Program-made: the position numbers and the translations under genes
Notes under the pieces: generated by a model
Told to the model about the DNA's origin: nothing
The model's input: the letters and a program-made list of their open reading frames with translations, nothing else
Databases searched by the model: none
DNA from: Succinatimonas hippei
GTDB taxonomy: Bacteria; Pseudomonadota; Gammaproteobacteria; Enterobacterales; Succinivibrionaceae
Reading direction: 5' to 3'
Assembly: GCA_004557545.1 (NCBI GenBank)
Contig: SFGV01000023.1
Location: forward strand, 1 to 28,275
DNA length: 28,275 bases
In this document: positions 1 through 6,938 of the stretch, piece after piece
How positions within the stretch are numbered: the stretch's first letter is position 1
How the letters are laid out: the number at the start of each line of letters is the position of its first letter

Positions 1-1
1 G

Positions 2-121
2 ATTGAAAAGAAAGAATACGCTGTCTCATTTCTTAAAAATAAAACCATTAATAAGGTCTCAGCAGTTGGGATTGTCTTTTATGGCAAGAGCTGCGTTGTA
101 GCTAGCAAGAGAATGAAATAG
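2..121 (+). CDS. C-terminal tail of an unidentified protein (partial, runs in from the left edge)
   Basis: An open frame enters from the left edge and gives 39 residues before a TAG stop. It is followed at once by a strong plus-strand terminator, so it is probably the end of a real gene. The residues VGIVFYGKSCVV resemble the last strand of AAA-ATPase/PD-(D/E)XK (DUF1703-type) proteins, which often end in a G-I-A-F-x-x-K pattern. That resemblance is recall from a very short fragment, so the function should be taken as unknown. The bulk of the gene lies outside the window. Confidence 0.4.
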   Translation: MEKKEYAVSFLKNKTINKVSAVGIVFYGKSCVVASKRMK

Positions 122-132
122 CCAGATGCGAA

Positions 133-172
133 AGAGCCGGCCTGCGCGCCGGCTCTGATGTTTTTTTGTTTT
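133..172 (+). terminator. Rho-independent terminator after the partial left-edge gene
   Basis: A 9-bp stem (AGAGCCGGC with GCCGGCTCT, loop of 6) is followed after three bases by a run of seven T's. It sits 11 bp past the stop of the partial plus-strand gene. It separates that gene from the convergent glgA, which ends at 204. Confidence 0.85.
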
Positions 173-203
173 AGACTGACTTATGCTGAATACTTCGCTC
201 AGA

Positions 204-1661
204 TCACCACTTTGGTTTCTGAAGCGCCTGAGCGTAGAGCTCCTCGTATTTCTTGCAGGAGTCCTTCCATAAGAAGCGCCTGCTCATGGCGTTACGCTTA
301 AGCCTGCGCATCTCAGCTGGATCCTCAAGATAGAGAATGAGGGTGCGGCGCAGGCAAGAGAGTAGCTCCTCAGAGGATGGCTCGTTGAAGACAAAGCCGT
401 CACCATTCTCCTTGTCATGATCGTAGTCGATGACGGTATCCTTAAGCCCTCCCACAGCCCTTACGATAGGGAGCGTGCCGTAGGCTAAGGAGTAGATCTG
501 GTTTAAGCCGCAGGGCTCAAAGATAGAGGGCATCAGGAAGAAATCCGAGGCGGCCTCAATCTGATGGGCAAGCGCGTTGTCGTACACGGGCGAGAATACC
601 ATCTTGTCCTTGTGTTTTGAGGCTATGGCCTCCATCTGCTTTTGCAGGTACGGGTCGCCGGTGCCCTCGATGATGATCTGAACCTTGTGCTCAAGGAAGC
701 GATCAAGAATTGGCAACAGAAGCCCAATTCCTTTCTGATCGGTAAGCCTTGCCACCATGCCGTAGAGCGGGGTATCCCCCATCTCAAGATTGAGCTTGCG
801 CTGCAAAAGGTACTTGCCCAGAACCTTGTCTTCCATGCTGTCTATGCCATAGCAGATACGCAGCGTTTTGTCGGTTTCAGGATCCCAATCTGAGTAGTCA
901 CAGCCGTTGACTATTCCTGAGAGATCAAGCCTCCGGGCAAGGTAATTGTTCGCCATGCCGTGACCGCCCAGATAAGTTGTGAGCTCATAGGCGTAGCCCG
1001 GGGAGACGGTGTTTATCTTGTCGGCGTAGAAAACTCCGCATTTTAAGAAATTGATATAGGAGCCCTGGGTGATCATGCCGTTCTGCACCCTCTGGATCTC
1101 GGGCACAAGGTAGAGCTGGCCTGAGTCGAATACGCCCTGGAAGGCTCCGTTGTGCACGGTGAGCACACTGCGGGTTTTCTCAAAGAAAGGATCATGCTGG
1201 TACTTTACGCGCAGGATCATCGGCGCGGTGCCGGTGTGCCAGTCATTGCAATGGAGTATGTCAGGTCTGAAGCCTATCTTTCTTGAGGCGTCAAGCGCGG
1301 CTGCCGAGAAGAAAGAGAATCTTGTTCCGTTGTCCCAGTAAGCCTGATTGTTGTCACCATACATTGAGGTGCGGTCAAAGAATCTCGGACAGTCGACAAG
1401 CCAGCACTCGAAGTTTGCAAGCACGGTCTTGCGGATCCTGTAGGGTACGCGCAGCTGCTCCTGATCGCTCTCGGCGTTTAAAACGCCTTCATAGATGACA
1501 TCAAACTTGTCCCAGCCCGGGATGGTTCCGTAGCAGGGGATGCACAGACGCACGTCATTGCCGTCTTTTTTTAGCTGTGATGGCAGAGCCTTGGCAACAT
1601 CGGCAAGTCCGCCTGACTTTATGAGGCCTGCGGCCTCGGACGCTAGAAACAGGATCTTCAT
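204..1661 (-). CDS. glgA: Glycogen synthase (ADP-glucose type)
   Basis: This protein transfers glucose from ADP-glucose to the non-reducing end of a growing alpha-1,4-glucan, the chain-elongating step of bacterial glycogen storage in the cytoplasm. The 485 residues match the usual GlgA length (about 477 in E. coli). The N-terminus MKILFLASEAAGLIKSGGLA carries the K-x-G-G-L ADP-glucose-binding motif with its lysine at residue 15. The GT5 C-terminal signature EPCGLNQIYSLAYG, containing the catalytic glutamate, is present, as is the following VGGLKDTV. A GGAGG box lies 13 bp before the ATG, somewhat far. The gene stands alone: no glgC, glgB, glgX or glgP is adjacent, unlike the enterobacterial glg operon, so ADP-glucose supply must be encoded elsewhere. 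No promoter could be assigned with confidence. Confidence 0.95.
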   Translation of the reverse strand: MKILFLASEAAGLIKSGGLADVAKALPSQLKKDGNDVRLCIPCYGTIPGWDKFDVIYEGVLNAESDQEQLRVPYRIRKTVLANFECWLVDCPRFFDRTSMYGDNNQAYWDNGTRFSFFSAAALDASRKIGFRPDILHCNDWHTGTAPMILRVKYQHDPFFEKTRSVLTVHNGAFQGVFDSGQLYLVPEIQRVQNGMITQGSYINFLKCGVFYADKINTVSPGYAYELTTYLGGHGMANNYLARRLDLSGIVNGCDYSDWDPETDKTLRICYGIDSMEDKVLGKYLLQRKLNLEMGDTPLYGMVARLTDQKGIGLLLPILDRFLEHKVQIIIEGTGDPYLQKQMEAIASKHKDKMVFSPVYDNALAHQIEAASDFFLMPSIFEPCGLNQIYSLAYGTLPIVRAVGGLKDTVIDYDHDKENGDGFVFNEPSSEELLSCLRRTLILYLEDPAEMRRLKRNAMSRRFLWKDSCKKYEELYAQALQKPKW

Positions 1662-1834
1662 AAAAGCTCAGGATCCTCCATAGTCATTTGCAGGGATCAT
1701 AGCGCATTGTCACAAGCATATGGATGGGCTGATCATGACACTGCCAGAGACGTCAAAAAAACTCCATTAAAGATGTACGTCAAGGACCTTTAAGGAGTCT
1801 TTGTCGATCCGGTTATGGAATAACCGTGGCGCGC

Positions 1835-3133
1835 TTATAACAGTCCTGCCATATAGACAGGTATAAGCAGCGTGTTGCCGTCTTTCCTGAGATCCTTTGT
1901 ATAAATGAGGTAGCGATTACTGACTCTGTCGGAGTATTTCCGGCAGAACTCATCAAGCGAAGCGTGAGTCGCGTAACCGGAGGATTTCACCTCTACTGGA
2001 CAAAGCTTGAAGCCTCTTGAGAGCAGAAAATCGATCTCGTACAGATGGTTGTTCTTGTTAAGCCAGGTGTAATAGAAAAGCCTGTTTCCTGAAGCCGCGA
2101 GAGCCTGCGCCGCCGCGTTTTCATAAACGTACCCGAGATTAGTATCGAGTTTGTCATTTAACAGCTTCTGATAAATGATATTCTCAGTAAAATCCTTATC
2201 CCAAAAAGCCAGTGTAACGAAGAGGCCTGTATCACAAAGGTACATTTTGAACGCTGACCTGTTGGATGAAAGCTCCATACCCACATTGGGATCGTCAGCG
2301 CGGCAGGCCACATTCACGGTTTTGCTGTCTTCTATCATCTCTATTAAGCCCATGGTTGTGTCGCGGCTAGTCTTACCAATGACCGTTGTGGTCTGAAAGC
2401 GTGAGGCGTTTTTATGAAGCTCAGCGGGTATCGCTTTGAACAAAGCCTTTGCTCTGTCAGTTTTGTCCAGCTTATGAAAATCCTGTTCGTAGATGCGGAT
2501 TATTCCTATCTTGACCTTGTCAACCGCGCTGAGATCGTGAATTTTGATATATTTATCAACGGCCTGAGGCATGCCGCTGACTAACATATATAAGCGGTAG
2601 TCACGCATCAGCTTTCTGTTCACCGCGTCGCCCGGGGATTGACGCTTTTCGAGCGTCTGCCTGAGCAACGGGATGGTAGCTGTGTCTCCAAGTGCCCACT
2701 TAAACTCCTCGTAGTCCATCGGGTACATACTGACCGGTTCTTCCTCACTTGGAATGACGATATTGTCGACATTGCGATGAATGCTGATAAGTGATCCCGT
2801 CTCGATATAGTCATACCTCCCATCCTCAACAAGATACTTGATTGCCTGACGGGCCTTGGGATGCTCCTGGACCTCATCAAATATGATCACGGATTTCCGC
2901 TCGTAGAGCGATACGCCCTCAATGAGCATAAGGCGTGTAAAGAACATGTTCAGATCGGAAATGTCGTTGAAGAGATTTTTCTCTTCTGAAGACGCCCTGG
3001 CAAAATCAATGAGAACATAACTTTTATACTCTTTTTGAGCAAAAGTCCTCGCGATAGTGCATTTGCCTACACGGCGCGGACCTTCTATCAGCAGAGCCGT
3101 CCCGCCTGCCGAAGTTTGCTTCCAGGCAAGCAT
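1835..3133 (-). CDS. AAA+ ATPase with DUF4143 C-terminal domain, possibly decaying
   Basis: The protein belongs to the COG1373-type ATPases: an N-terminal P-loop domain plus a C-terminal DUF4143/PD-(D/E)XK-like region. The cellular role of the family is not settled. Walker A is GPRRVGKCT (residues 18-26), with Cys at the position that is Ser or Thr in nearly all P-loops. Walker B is SVIIFDEVQ (81-89). The C-terminal part holds YEIDFLLSRG and CPVEVKSSG, the pattern of a DUF4143 fold. The frame stays open upstream of the listed ATG and reads KRKIYDR, matching the usual N-terminus of relatives, but contains no ATG. An ATG at 3176 would supply the start if one T were removed from the four-T run at 3155-3158. 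The gene may therefore carry an N-terminal frameshift. No good ribosome binding site precedes either candidate. It is a lone gene. Confidence 0.8.
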   Translation of the reverse strand: MLAWKQTSAGGTALLIEGPRRVGKCTIARTFAQKEYKSYVLIDFARASSEEKNLFNDISDLNMFFTRLMLIEGVSLYERKSVIIFDEVQEHPKARQAIKYLVEDGRYDYIETGSLISIHRNVDNIVIPSEEEPVSMYPMDYEEFKWALGDTATIPLLRQTLEKRQSPGDAVNRKLMRDYRLYMLVSGMPQAVDKYIKIHDLSAVDKVKIGIIRIYEQDFHKLDKTDRAKALFKAIPAELHKNASRFQTTTVIGKTSRDTTMGLIEMIEDSKTVNVACRADDPNVGMELSSNRSAFKMYLCDTGLFVTLAFWDKDFTENIIYQKLLNDKLDTNLGYVYENAAAQALAASGNRLFYYTWLNKNNHLYEIDFLLSRGFKLCPVEVKSSGYATHASLDEFCRKYSDRVSNRYLIYTKDLRKDGNTLLIPVYMAGLL

Positions 3134-3232
3134 TCTGTCATAGATTTTTCTCTTAAAAGCTTTTCTGCCGTAGCATAAAATTTTTTAGAAAGGTACTGAT
3201 AATCAATTGGATATACAGGATTTACCAGCAGA

Positions 3233-3286
3233 ATACCGAATTTCCGCAGTTTTCATTCTGGCGAAATATCGAATTTCCGCAATTTT
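3233..3286. repeat. Two direct copies of a 21-bp repeat, 33 bp apart
   Basis: Copies at 3233-3253 and 3266-3286 share the core CGAATTTCCGCA, differ at two positions, and start 33 bp apart, close to three helical turns. They lie 100-153 bp upstream of the ATPase ATG on its promoter side. Same-face spacing fits a pair of protein-binding sites, though no known operator matches. Confidence 0.6.
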
Positions 3287-3361
3287 TTCTGACTTAAACA
3301 AACGCCACAAAGCTATACACTCATGACTTTCAGGCTGTATGTCAGATCACTTGAGGTAGTC

Positions 3362-3469
3362 ACGCAAACGTTTTTAAGCCTGAGCCGGTGTTTCCCTGAT
3401 GCTGGAATTCTCATCTGATGAGTCCATAAACCTTAAAGCGGATCCATAAAGCCGGATAAAACGTTTGCG
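3362..3469. promoter_or_regulatory. Pair of LacI/PurR-type operator half-matches upstream of dctP
   Basis: ACGCAAACGTTTTT (3362-3375) and AAAACGTTTGCG (3458-3469) are inverted copies of the same 12-bp sequence, about 95 bp apart. Each centres on AAACGTTT, the core of many LacI-family operators, and the first closely matches the E. coli PurR box. The two-site layout resembles LacI-family looping. Both lie upstream of the promoter proposed at 3521-3550 (about 95 and 190 bp before its start), which is unusual for simple repression. The cognate regulator is not in the window. Confidence 0.5.
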
Positions 3470-3520
3470 GGGCACATATATCAAATTTTGTGAGAGGGAT
3501 TTAAAAATGACAATTCCAAG

Positions 3521-3550
3521 TTGGTAAGTACACAAAGGCATAGATATAAT
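3521..3550 (+). promoter_or_regulatory. Sigma-70-like promoter of the TRAP operon
   Basis: TTGGTA (3521-3526) and a perfect TATAAT (3545-3550) are separated by 18 bp. Transcription would start near 3557, giving a leader of about 30 nt that contains AAGGAG 8 bp before the dctP ATG. Confidence 0.6.
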
Positions 3551-3588
3551 CAAAGTCATCATACAAATATTCACAAGGAGTTTGAAAA

Positions 3589-4587
3589 ATGAAGAAACTG
3601 GGAATAGCCGCCGTTAGCGTCCTCGCTGTCGCAGTGTCAGGCGCCCTTTGCACCGCTCAGGCTGCCGACAAGACCGTCTGGAAGCTTGCGTTCAACCAGC
3701 CTGAAGGACACCCTGAAATGGTCGCCGTTCAGGAATTCTCAAAGAAACTTGAGAAGGCTACCAACGGCAAGTACGCCATTGAGGTTTTCCCTAACGAGCT
3801 CTTAGGCTCACAGAAGGAAACCATCGAGATGGTTCAGAACGGCTCGCTTGAGTTCTCAATGGTCGCTGGTTCTCTGCTTGAGAACTGGAGCCCGGATTTC
3901 GCCGTATTCAATCTCCCTTACGTATTTAAGGATTACAAGCACCTGCAGCGCGTGGTCAAGGACAAGAAGGTTGTAGGCAACCTCTTCAAGTCCATCGAGC
4001 CTCAGGGCATCACCGTTCTGTGCGCCATGTACTCCGGCACCCGTAACGTCTACACCAAGAACAAAGAGGTCAGAACACCTGCCGATCTTAAGGGCCTTAA
4101 GATCCGCGTGATGCAGTCTGACACCATGGTCAAGATGCTCAACTACATGGGCGGCACCGGCACCCCTATGGGCCAGGCTGAGGTTTACACCGCCATCCAG
4201 ACCGGCGTGCTTGACGGCGCTGAGAACAACGAGGTTACCTACTACGCTTTAAAGCAGCAGGAAGTCGCCCCTATCTACAACCTTACCGGTCATCTGATGA
4301 TGCCTGACTACATCGTCACCAACACCAAGTTCTACAACAGCCTGCCCAAGGAAGTTAAAGACTTCTTTGACAAGAATCTCGATGGTCTGGTCGATGACGA
4401 GTTTGAGCGCTTCCAGGCTCAGGTCTCCAAGTCAATTGAGGCCGCCAAGAAGGAAGGCACCAAGGTCATCGTAGCCGACAAGGACGCCTTTAAGAAGGCC
4501 GTTGAGCCTCTGATTGCCGAGAAGGTCAAGACACCTTCAGCCAAGGCTCTGTATGATGCCGTACAGGCAGCCCGCGACGCGCAGTGA
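3589..4587 (+). CDS. dctP: TRAP transporter solute-binding protein, DctP family
   Basis: This is the periplasmic receptor that binds a carboxylate ligand and delivers it to the DctQM membrane complex for sodium-driven uptake. The first 25 residues are a Sec signal peptide (two Lys, hydrophobic core, cleavage after AQA). The mature part has the DctP signature: GTRNVYTKNKEV, then ADLKGLKIRVMQS, whose arginine in relatives pairs with the ligand carboxylate, then PMGQAEVYTAIQTGVLDGAE. At 332 residues it has the usual length. The start is set by AAGGAG 8 bp upstream and by the signal peptide. It heads dctP-dctQ-dctM, with a terminator directly after it. The substrate cannot be read from the sequence: C4-dicarboxylates or sugar acids are both possible, and the LacI-type sites upstream favour a sugar-derived acid slightly. 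Confidence 0.93.
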   Translation: MKKLGIAAVSVLAVAVSGALCTAQAADKTVWKLAFNQPEGHPEMVAVQEFSKKLEKATNGKYAIEVFPNELLGSQKETIEMVQNGSLEFSMVAGSLLENWSPDFAVFNLPYVFKDYKHLQRVVKDKKVVGNLFKSIEPQGITVLCAMYSGTRNVYTKNKEVRTPADLKGLKIRVMQSDTMVKMLNYMGGTGTPMGQAEVYTAIQTGVLDGAENNEVTYYALKQQEVAPIYNLTGHLMMPDYIVTNTKFYNSLPKEVKDFFDKNLDGLVDDEFERFQAQVSKSIEAAKKEGTKVIVADKDAFKKAVEPLIAEKVKTPSAKALYDAVQAARDAQ

Positions 4588-4637
4588 TCCTGCATCAGGC
4601 CTGTCTTAATGGGCAGGCTCTGTTTAACCAAAACAGG

Positions 4638-4668
4638 CGGGGCTTGAGTTTTTTAAGCCCCGTTTTTT
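4638..4668 (+). terminator. Intercistronic terminator between dctP and dctQ
   Basis: The stem CGGGGCTT / AAGCCCCG (loop of 9) is followed by TTTTTT. It lies inside the operon, so it probably lets only part of the transcripts continue into dctQM. That fits the need for more binding protein than membrane complex. Weaker inverted repeats (GCCTG/CAGGC and CTGTTT/AAACAG) precede it at about 4600-4637. Confidence 0.85.
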
Positions 4669-4686
4669 CTGCCCGGTGGTTTGCAT

Positions 4687-5205
4687 ATGTTTTCACTTCT
4701 TACAGCCATAAAAAAGATCCTCGACCGGATCCTGATCTGGCTTTGTATATTCTTCTGCGGACTTATGGTGGTGCTGGTCACTTACCAGGTTATCGCCCGC
4801 TTTGTTCTTTCGTCCCCTTCGGCGGTGTCCGAGGAGGCGGCGCGCATCGCCTTTGTCTGGATGGGACTTCTGGCGTCGGCGCTTCTGTATGGCGAAAAAG
4901 GCCATATGAATATCTCCTTCATCCCCGAAAAGCTCGGCCCCTACAAATCCCAGGTGCTGGTCATAGTAAGCGAGATCAGCACCTTCATCATGGCGATGTG
5001 GGTTCTGGTATACGGCGGCATGTATATAAGCTCAAACGCCATTGGACAGACCAATTCAGCCATGACCTGGCTGAGAGTTGGCGTCATCTACTCGGTCATC
5101 CCAATTTCAGGATGCTTTGTGGTCTACTACGCCGTCTACAACGTGCTTGACGCTTTAAGAAAGCTTATCGCCGGTCCCTCGGCTATAAAGAAGGAGGGCA
5201 AGTGA
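4687..5205 (+). CDS. dctQ: TRAP transporter small membrane subunit, DctQ family
   Basis: This is the four-helix small subunit that pairs with DctM in the inner membrane. Hydrophobic segments lie near residues 15-38, 50-62, 85-108 and 125-148. The stretch VTYQVIARFVLSSPSAVSEE, with its Arg and Glu-rich follow-up, is typical of DctQ, as is FVWMGLLASALL. Length is 172 residues from the ATG at 4687; an in-frame TTG at 4681 would add two. I chose the ATG because GGTGGT lies about 6 bp before it. The stop at 5203-5205 is one base before the dctM ATG, so the two are translationally coupled. It lies downstream of the internal terminator, hence probably expressed less than dctP. Confidence 0.9.
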   Translation: MFSLLTAIKKILDRILIWLCIFFCGLMVVLVTYQVIARFVLSSPSAVSEEAARIAFVWMGLLASALLYGEKGHMNISFIPEKLGPYKSQVLVIVSEISTFIMAMWVLVYGGMYISSNAIGQTNSAMTWLRVGVIYSVIPISGCFVVYYAVYNVLDALRKLIAGPSAIKKEGK

Positions 5206-5206
5206 A

Positions 5207-6508
5207 ATGCTAAGTGATTCCGTGATCATGTATCTGCTGATCTTAACCCCGATCCTTCTGGTACTCGGAGTTCCGATCGGCACCAGTATCTGCCTGGGCT
5301 CGGCTCTGTCCATCATGTCCATCATGGGACCTACCGCCCCGCTCAATTCAGCCAACCGTATCTTCGCGGGCATGAACAGCTTCGCGCTTCTGGCAATTCC
5401 CTTCTTCGTGCTTGCCGGCAACATCATGAACACCGGTGGTATCGCGGCCAAGCTTATTAACCTTGCCAAGGTATGTATAGGCTTCATCCCGGGCGCGCTG
5501 ATGCATACCAACATCGTGGCCAACATGCTCTTTGGAGCCATTTCAGGCTCAGGCGTGGCGGCAGCGGCGGCCATCGGCTCGGTGATTCTGCCCGGTGAGG
5601 AGAAGGAGGGCTATGATCCAAAGCTCTCCGCGGTCGTGAACATCGCCTCGGCTCCCGCCGGCATGATCATTCCGCCTTCAAATATCTTCATCATCTACTC
5701 GCTGGCCTCAGGCGGTGTCTCGGTAGCGGCGCTGTTCGTCGCGGGCTACATCCCCGGAATATTGTGGGGACTTGCCGTGATGGTTGTGGCGGCGTACTTT
5801 GCCTGGAGAATGCACTACAAGACCGCGGTTATCGACGGCTGGGGTCTGCGTATAAGGGTGATCATTGACGCCATACCGGCGATCCTGCTTATCGTGATCA
5901 TCATCGGCGGTATTATCTCGGGCTTCTTTACGCCAACTGAGGCATCCTGCGTGGCAGTGGTGTACGCGGCGCTGGTTTCAGCCTGCTACCGCACGCTGCA
6001 CTTAAAGGACATCCCGGGCATGCTGCTTGATACGGCAAAGACTACCGGACTTATCGTCTTCCTCATCGGCGTGTCGGCCATCTTAGGCTGGGTTCTGGCG
6101 TACGCCAAGCTTCCTAACCTCATCGCGGCCTGGCTGCTTGGAATATCCAGCTCGTCCGCGGTGATCCTGCTTGGCATGATGATCATCATGCTGCTCGTGG
6201 GCTGTGTGATGGATCCTGCCCCGGCGGTTCTGATCTTCACCCCGATCTTCCTGCCGGTTGCCATTAAACTTGGCATCAGCCCGGTACACTTCGGCGTGAT
6301 GATGGTCTTCAACCTCTCAATCGGAGCCATCACTCCTCCGGTAGGACCTATTCTGTTCACCGGATGCCGTATCGCCAGACAGTCGATAGACGCGGTATTC
6401 ATGAAGCTACTGCCGTTCTTCGCGGCGCTTATCGTGGTTCTGGTGCTGGTAACCCTGATCCCGCAGCTCTCAATGTGGCTGCCGACCTGGGCTGGACTTG
6501 TACACTAA
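5207..6508 (+). CDS. dctM: TRAP transporter large permease subunit, DctM family
   Basis: This 433-residue membrane protein forms the substrate- and sodium-translocating channel of the TRAP transporter. It is hydrophobic throughout, with about a dozen membrane segments. Family hallmarks visible include the N-terminal PIGTSICLGSALS, GAISGSGVAAAAAIGSVILP near residues 105-125, SAPAGMIIPPSNIFIIYS near 145-165, and IGAITPPVGPILF in the C-terminal half. The repeated PP-containing hairpins are those of the DctM inverted-repeat fold. An AAGGAGGG box in the end of dctQ precedes the ATG. The operon closes with a strong terminator at 6531-6560. Confidence 0.95.
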   Translation: MLSDSVIMYLLILTPILLVLGVPIGTSICLGSALSIMSIMGPTAPLNSANRIFAGMNSFALLAIPFFVLAGNIMNTGGIAAKLINLAKVCIGFIPGALMHTNIVANMLFGAISGSGVAAAAAIGSVILPGEEKEGYDPKLSAVVNIASAPAGMIIPPSNIFIIYSLASGGVSVAALFVAGYIPGILWGLAVMVVAAYFAWRMHYKTAVIDGWGLRIRVIIDAIPAILLIVIIIGGIISGFFTPTEASCVAVVYAALVSACYRTLHLKDIPGMLLDTAKTTGLIVFLIGVSAILGWVLAYAKLPNLIAAWLLGISSSSAVILLGMMIIMLLVGCVMDPAPAVLIFTPIFLPVAIKLGISPVHFGVMMVFNLSIGAITPPVGPILFTGCRIARQSIDAVFMKLLPFFAALIVVLVLVTLIPQLSMWLPTWAGLVH

Positions 6509-6530
6509 AAGTTAAACAGAGAAGTAAAGG

Positions 6531-6560
6531 AGGGGTACCATCGCGGTACCCCTTTTTTTT
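6531..6560 (+). terminator. Rho-independent terminator of the dctPQM operon
   Basis: The 9-bp stem AGGGGTACC / GGTACCCCT with loop ATCGC runs directly into eight T's. It starts 22 bp after the dctM stop. Confidence 0.92.
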
Positions 6561-6611
6561 GACATCTGTGTTTACCATCCATCATTTTCATCTCTTTATT
6601 GCTACAATAAG

Positions 6612-6686
6612 GGTGATGTTTTTATAAGCGACACCTCTAAAACATCAATCGCCCTGACTTTACCCAGGTATGGTCAGGGCTTTTTT
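6612..6686 (+). ncRNA. Candidate small RNA (two hairpins, own -10 box and terminator)
   Basis: A TACAAT (6603-6608) would start a transcript near 6614. That transcript would fold into a 9-bp hairpin (6614-6622 with 6639-6647, TGATGTTTT against AAAACATCA) and then a terminator: GCCCTGAC (6651-6658) with GTCAGGGC (6673-6680), an inner TACC/GGTA pair, then TTTTTT. Total length is about 75 nt. It starts about 50 bp after a complete terminator of dctM, so the second terminator needs its own explanation. No recognisable -35 is present, so the promoter is weak evidence. I recognise no known RNA family. Confidence 0.4.
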
Positions 6687-6938
6687 GTCCGCGTATGATT
6701 GAGAACTCTTTTCTCTCATGCTTCCGGCGGTTATCTCATCATGTGTGCAAGATGTGCTTTTTTGCGCGCTTAATCTCCAGTATAAAAGATCAATTTAGCG
6801 ATGAGAGCGATATGTAACTATTTGCGCAAACGATAATTTTTTACCGTCAGTGCAATTTTCCAGTCTGCTGGCATCAAAATAGAAACGTAAATTAAAGTTG
6901 CGCCGCGGGCGACAGCCCCATGGCAAAAAGGAGTCTCT

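Larger units (their letters stand above)
3134..3588. other. 455-bp intergenic regulatory region between the divergent ATPase gene and the TRAP operon
   Basis: No credible gene was found here. The region holds, from left to right, the lost N-terminal codons of the ATPase (to about 3176), two 21-bp direct repeats (3233-3286), two LacI-type half-operators (3362-3375 and 3457-3469), a sigma-70-like promoter (3521-3550) and the dctP ribosome binding site AAGGAG (3575-3580). Its length and site density suggest the TRAP operon is tightly regulated. Confidence 0.7.
6509..6938. other. 430-bp intergenic region between dctM and ldhA
   Basis: No protein-coding gene was found. The region holds the dctM terminator (6531-6560), a candidate small RNA with its own -10 and terminator (6603-6686), a perfect 10-bp palindrome TTTGCGCAAA (6831-6840) and the ldhA ribosome binding site AAGGAG (6928-6933). 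I could not assign a convincing ldhA promoter. Confidence 0.7.

Noticed and set aside
1810..1826. CGGTTAT-GGA-ATAACCG hairpin after the ATPase gene as its terminator
   Set aside because: No T-run follows on the minus strand and the loop is small; termination is not supported.
3488..3511. CRP-like site (TGTGA-GAGGGA-TTTAAA) upstream of dctP
   Set aside because: Only one half matches the consensus; the other half is not TCACA.
4584..5150. 188-codon plus-strand open frame overlapping dctP end and dctQ
   Set aside because: It lies in another frame over dctQ, its product is low-complexity and resembles nothing, and dctQ is certain by family motifs.
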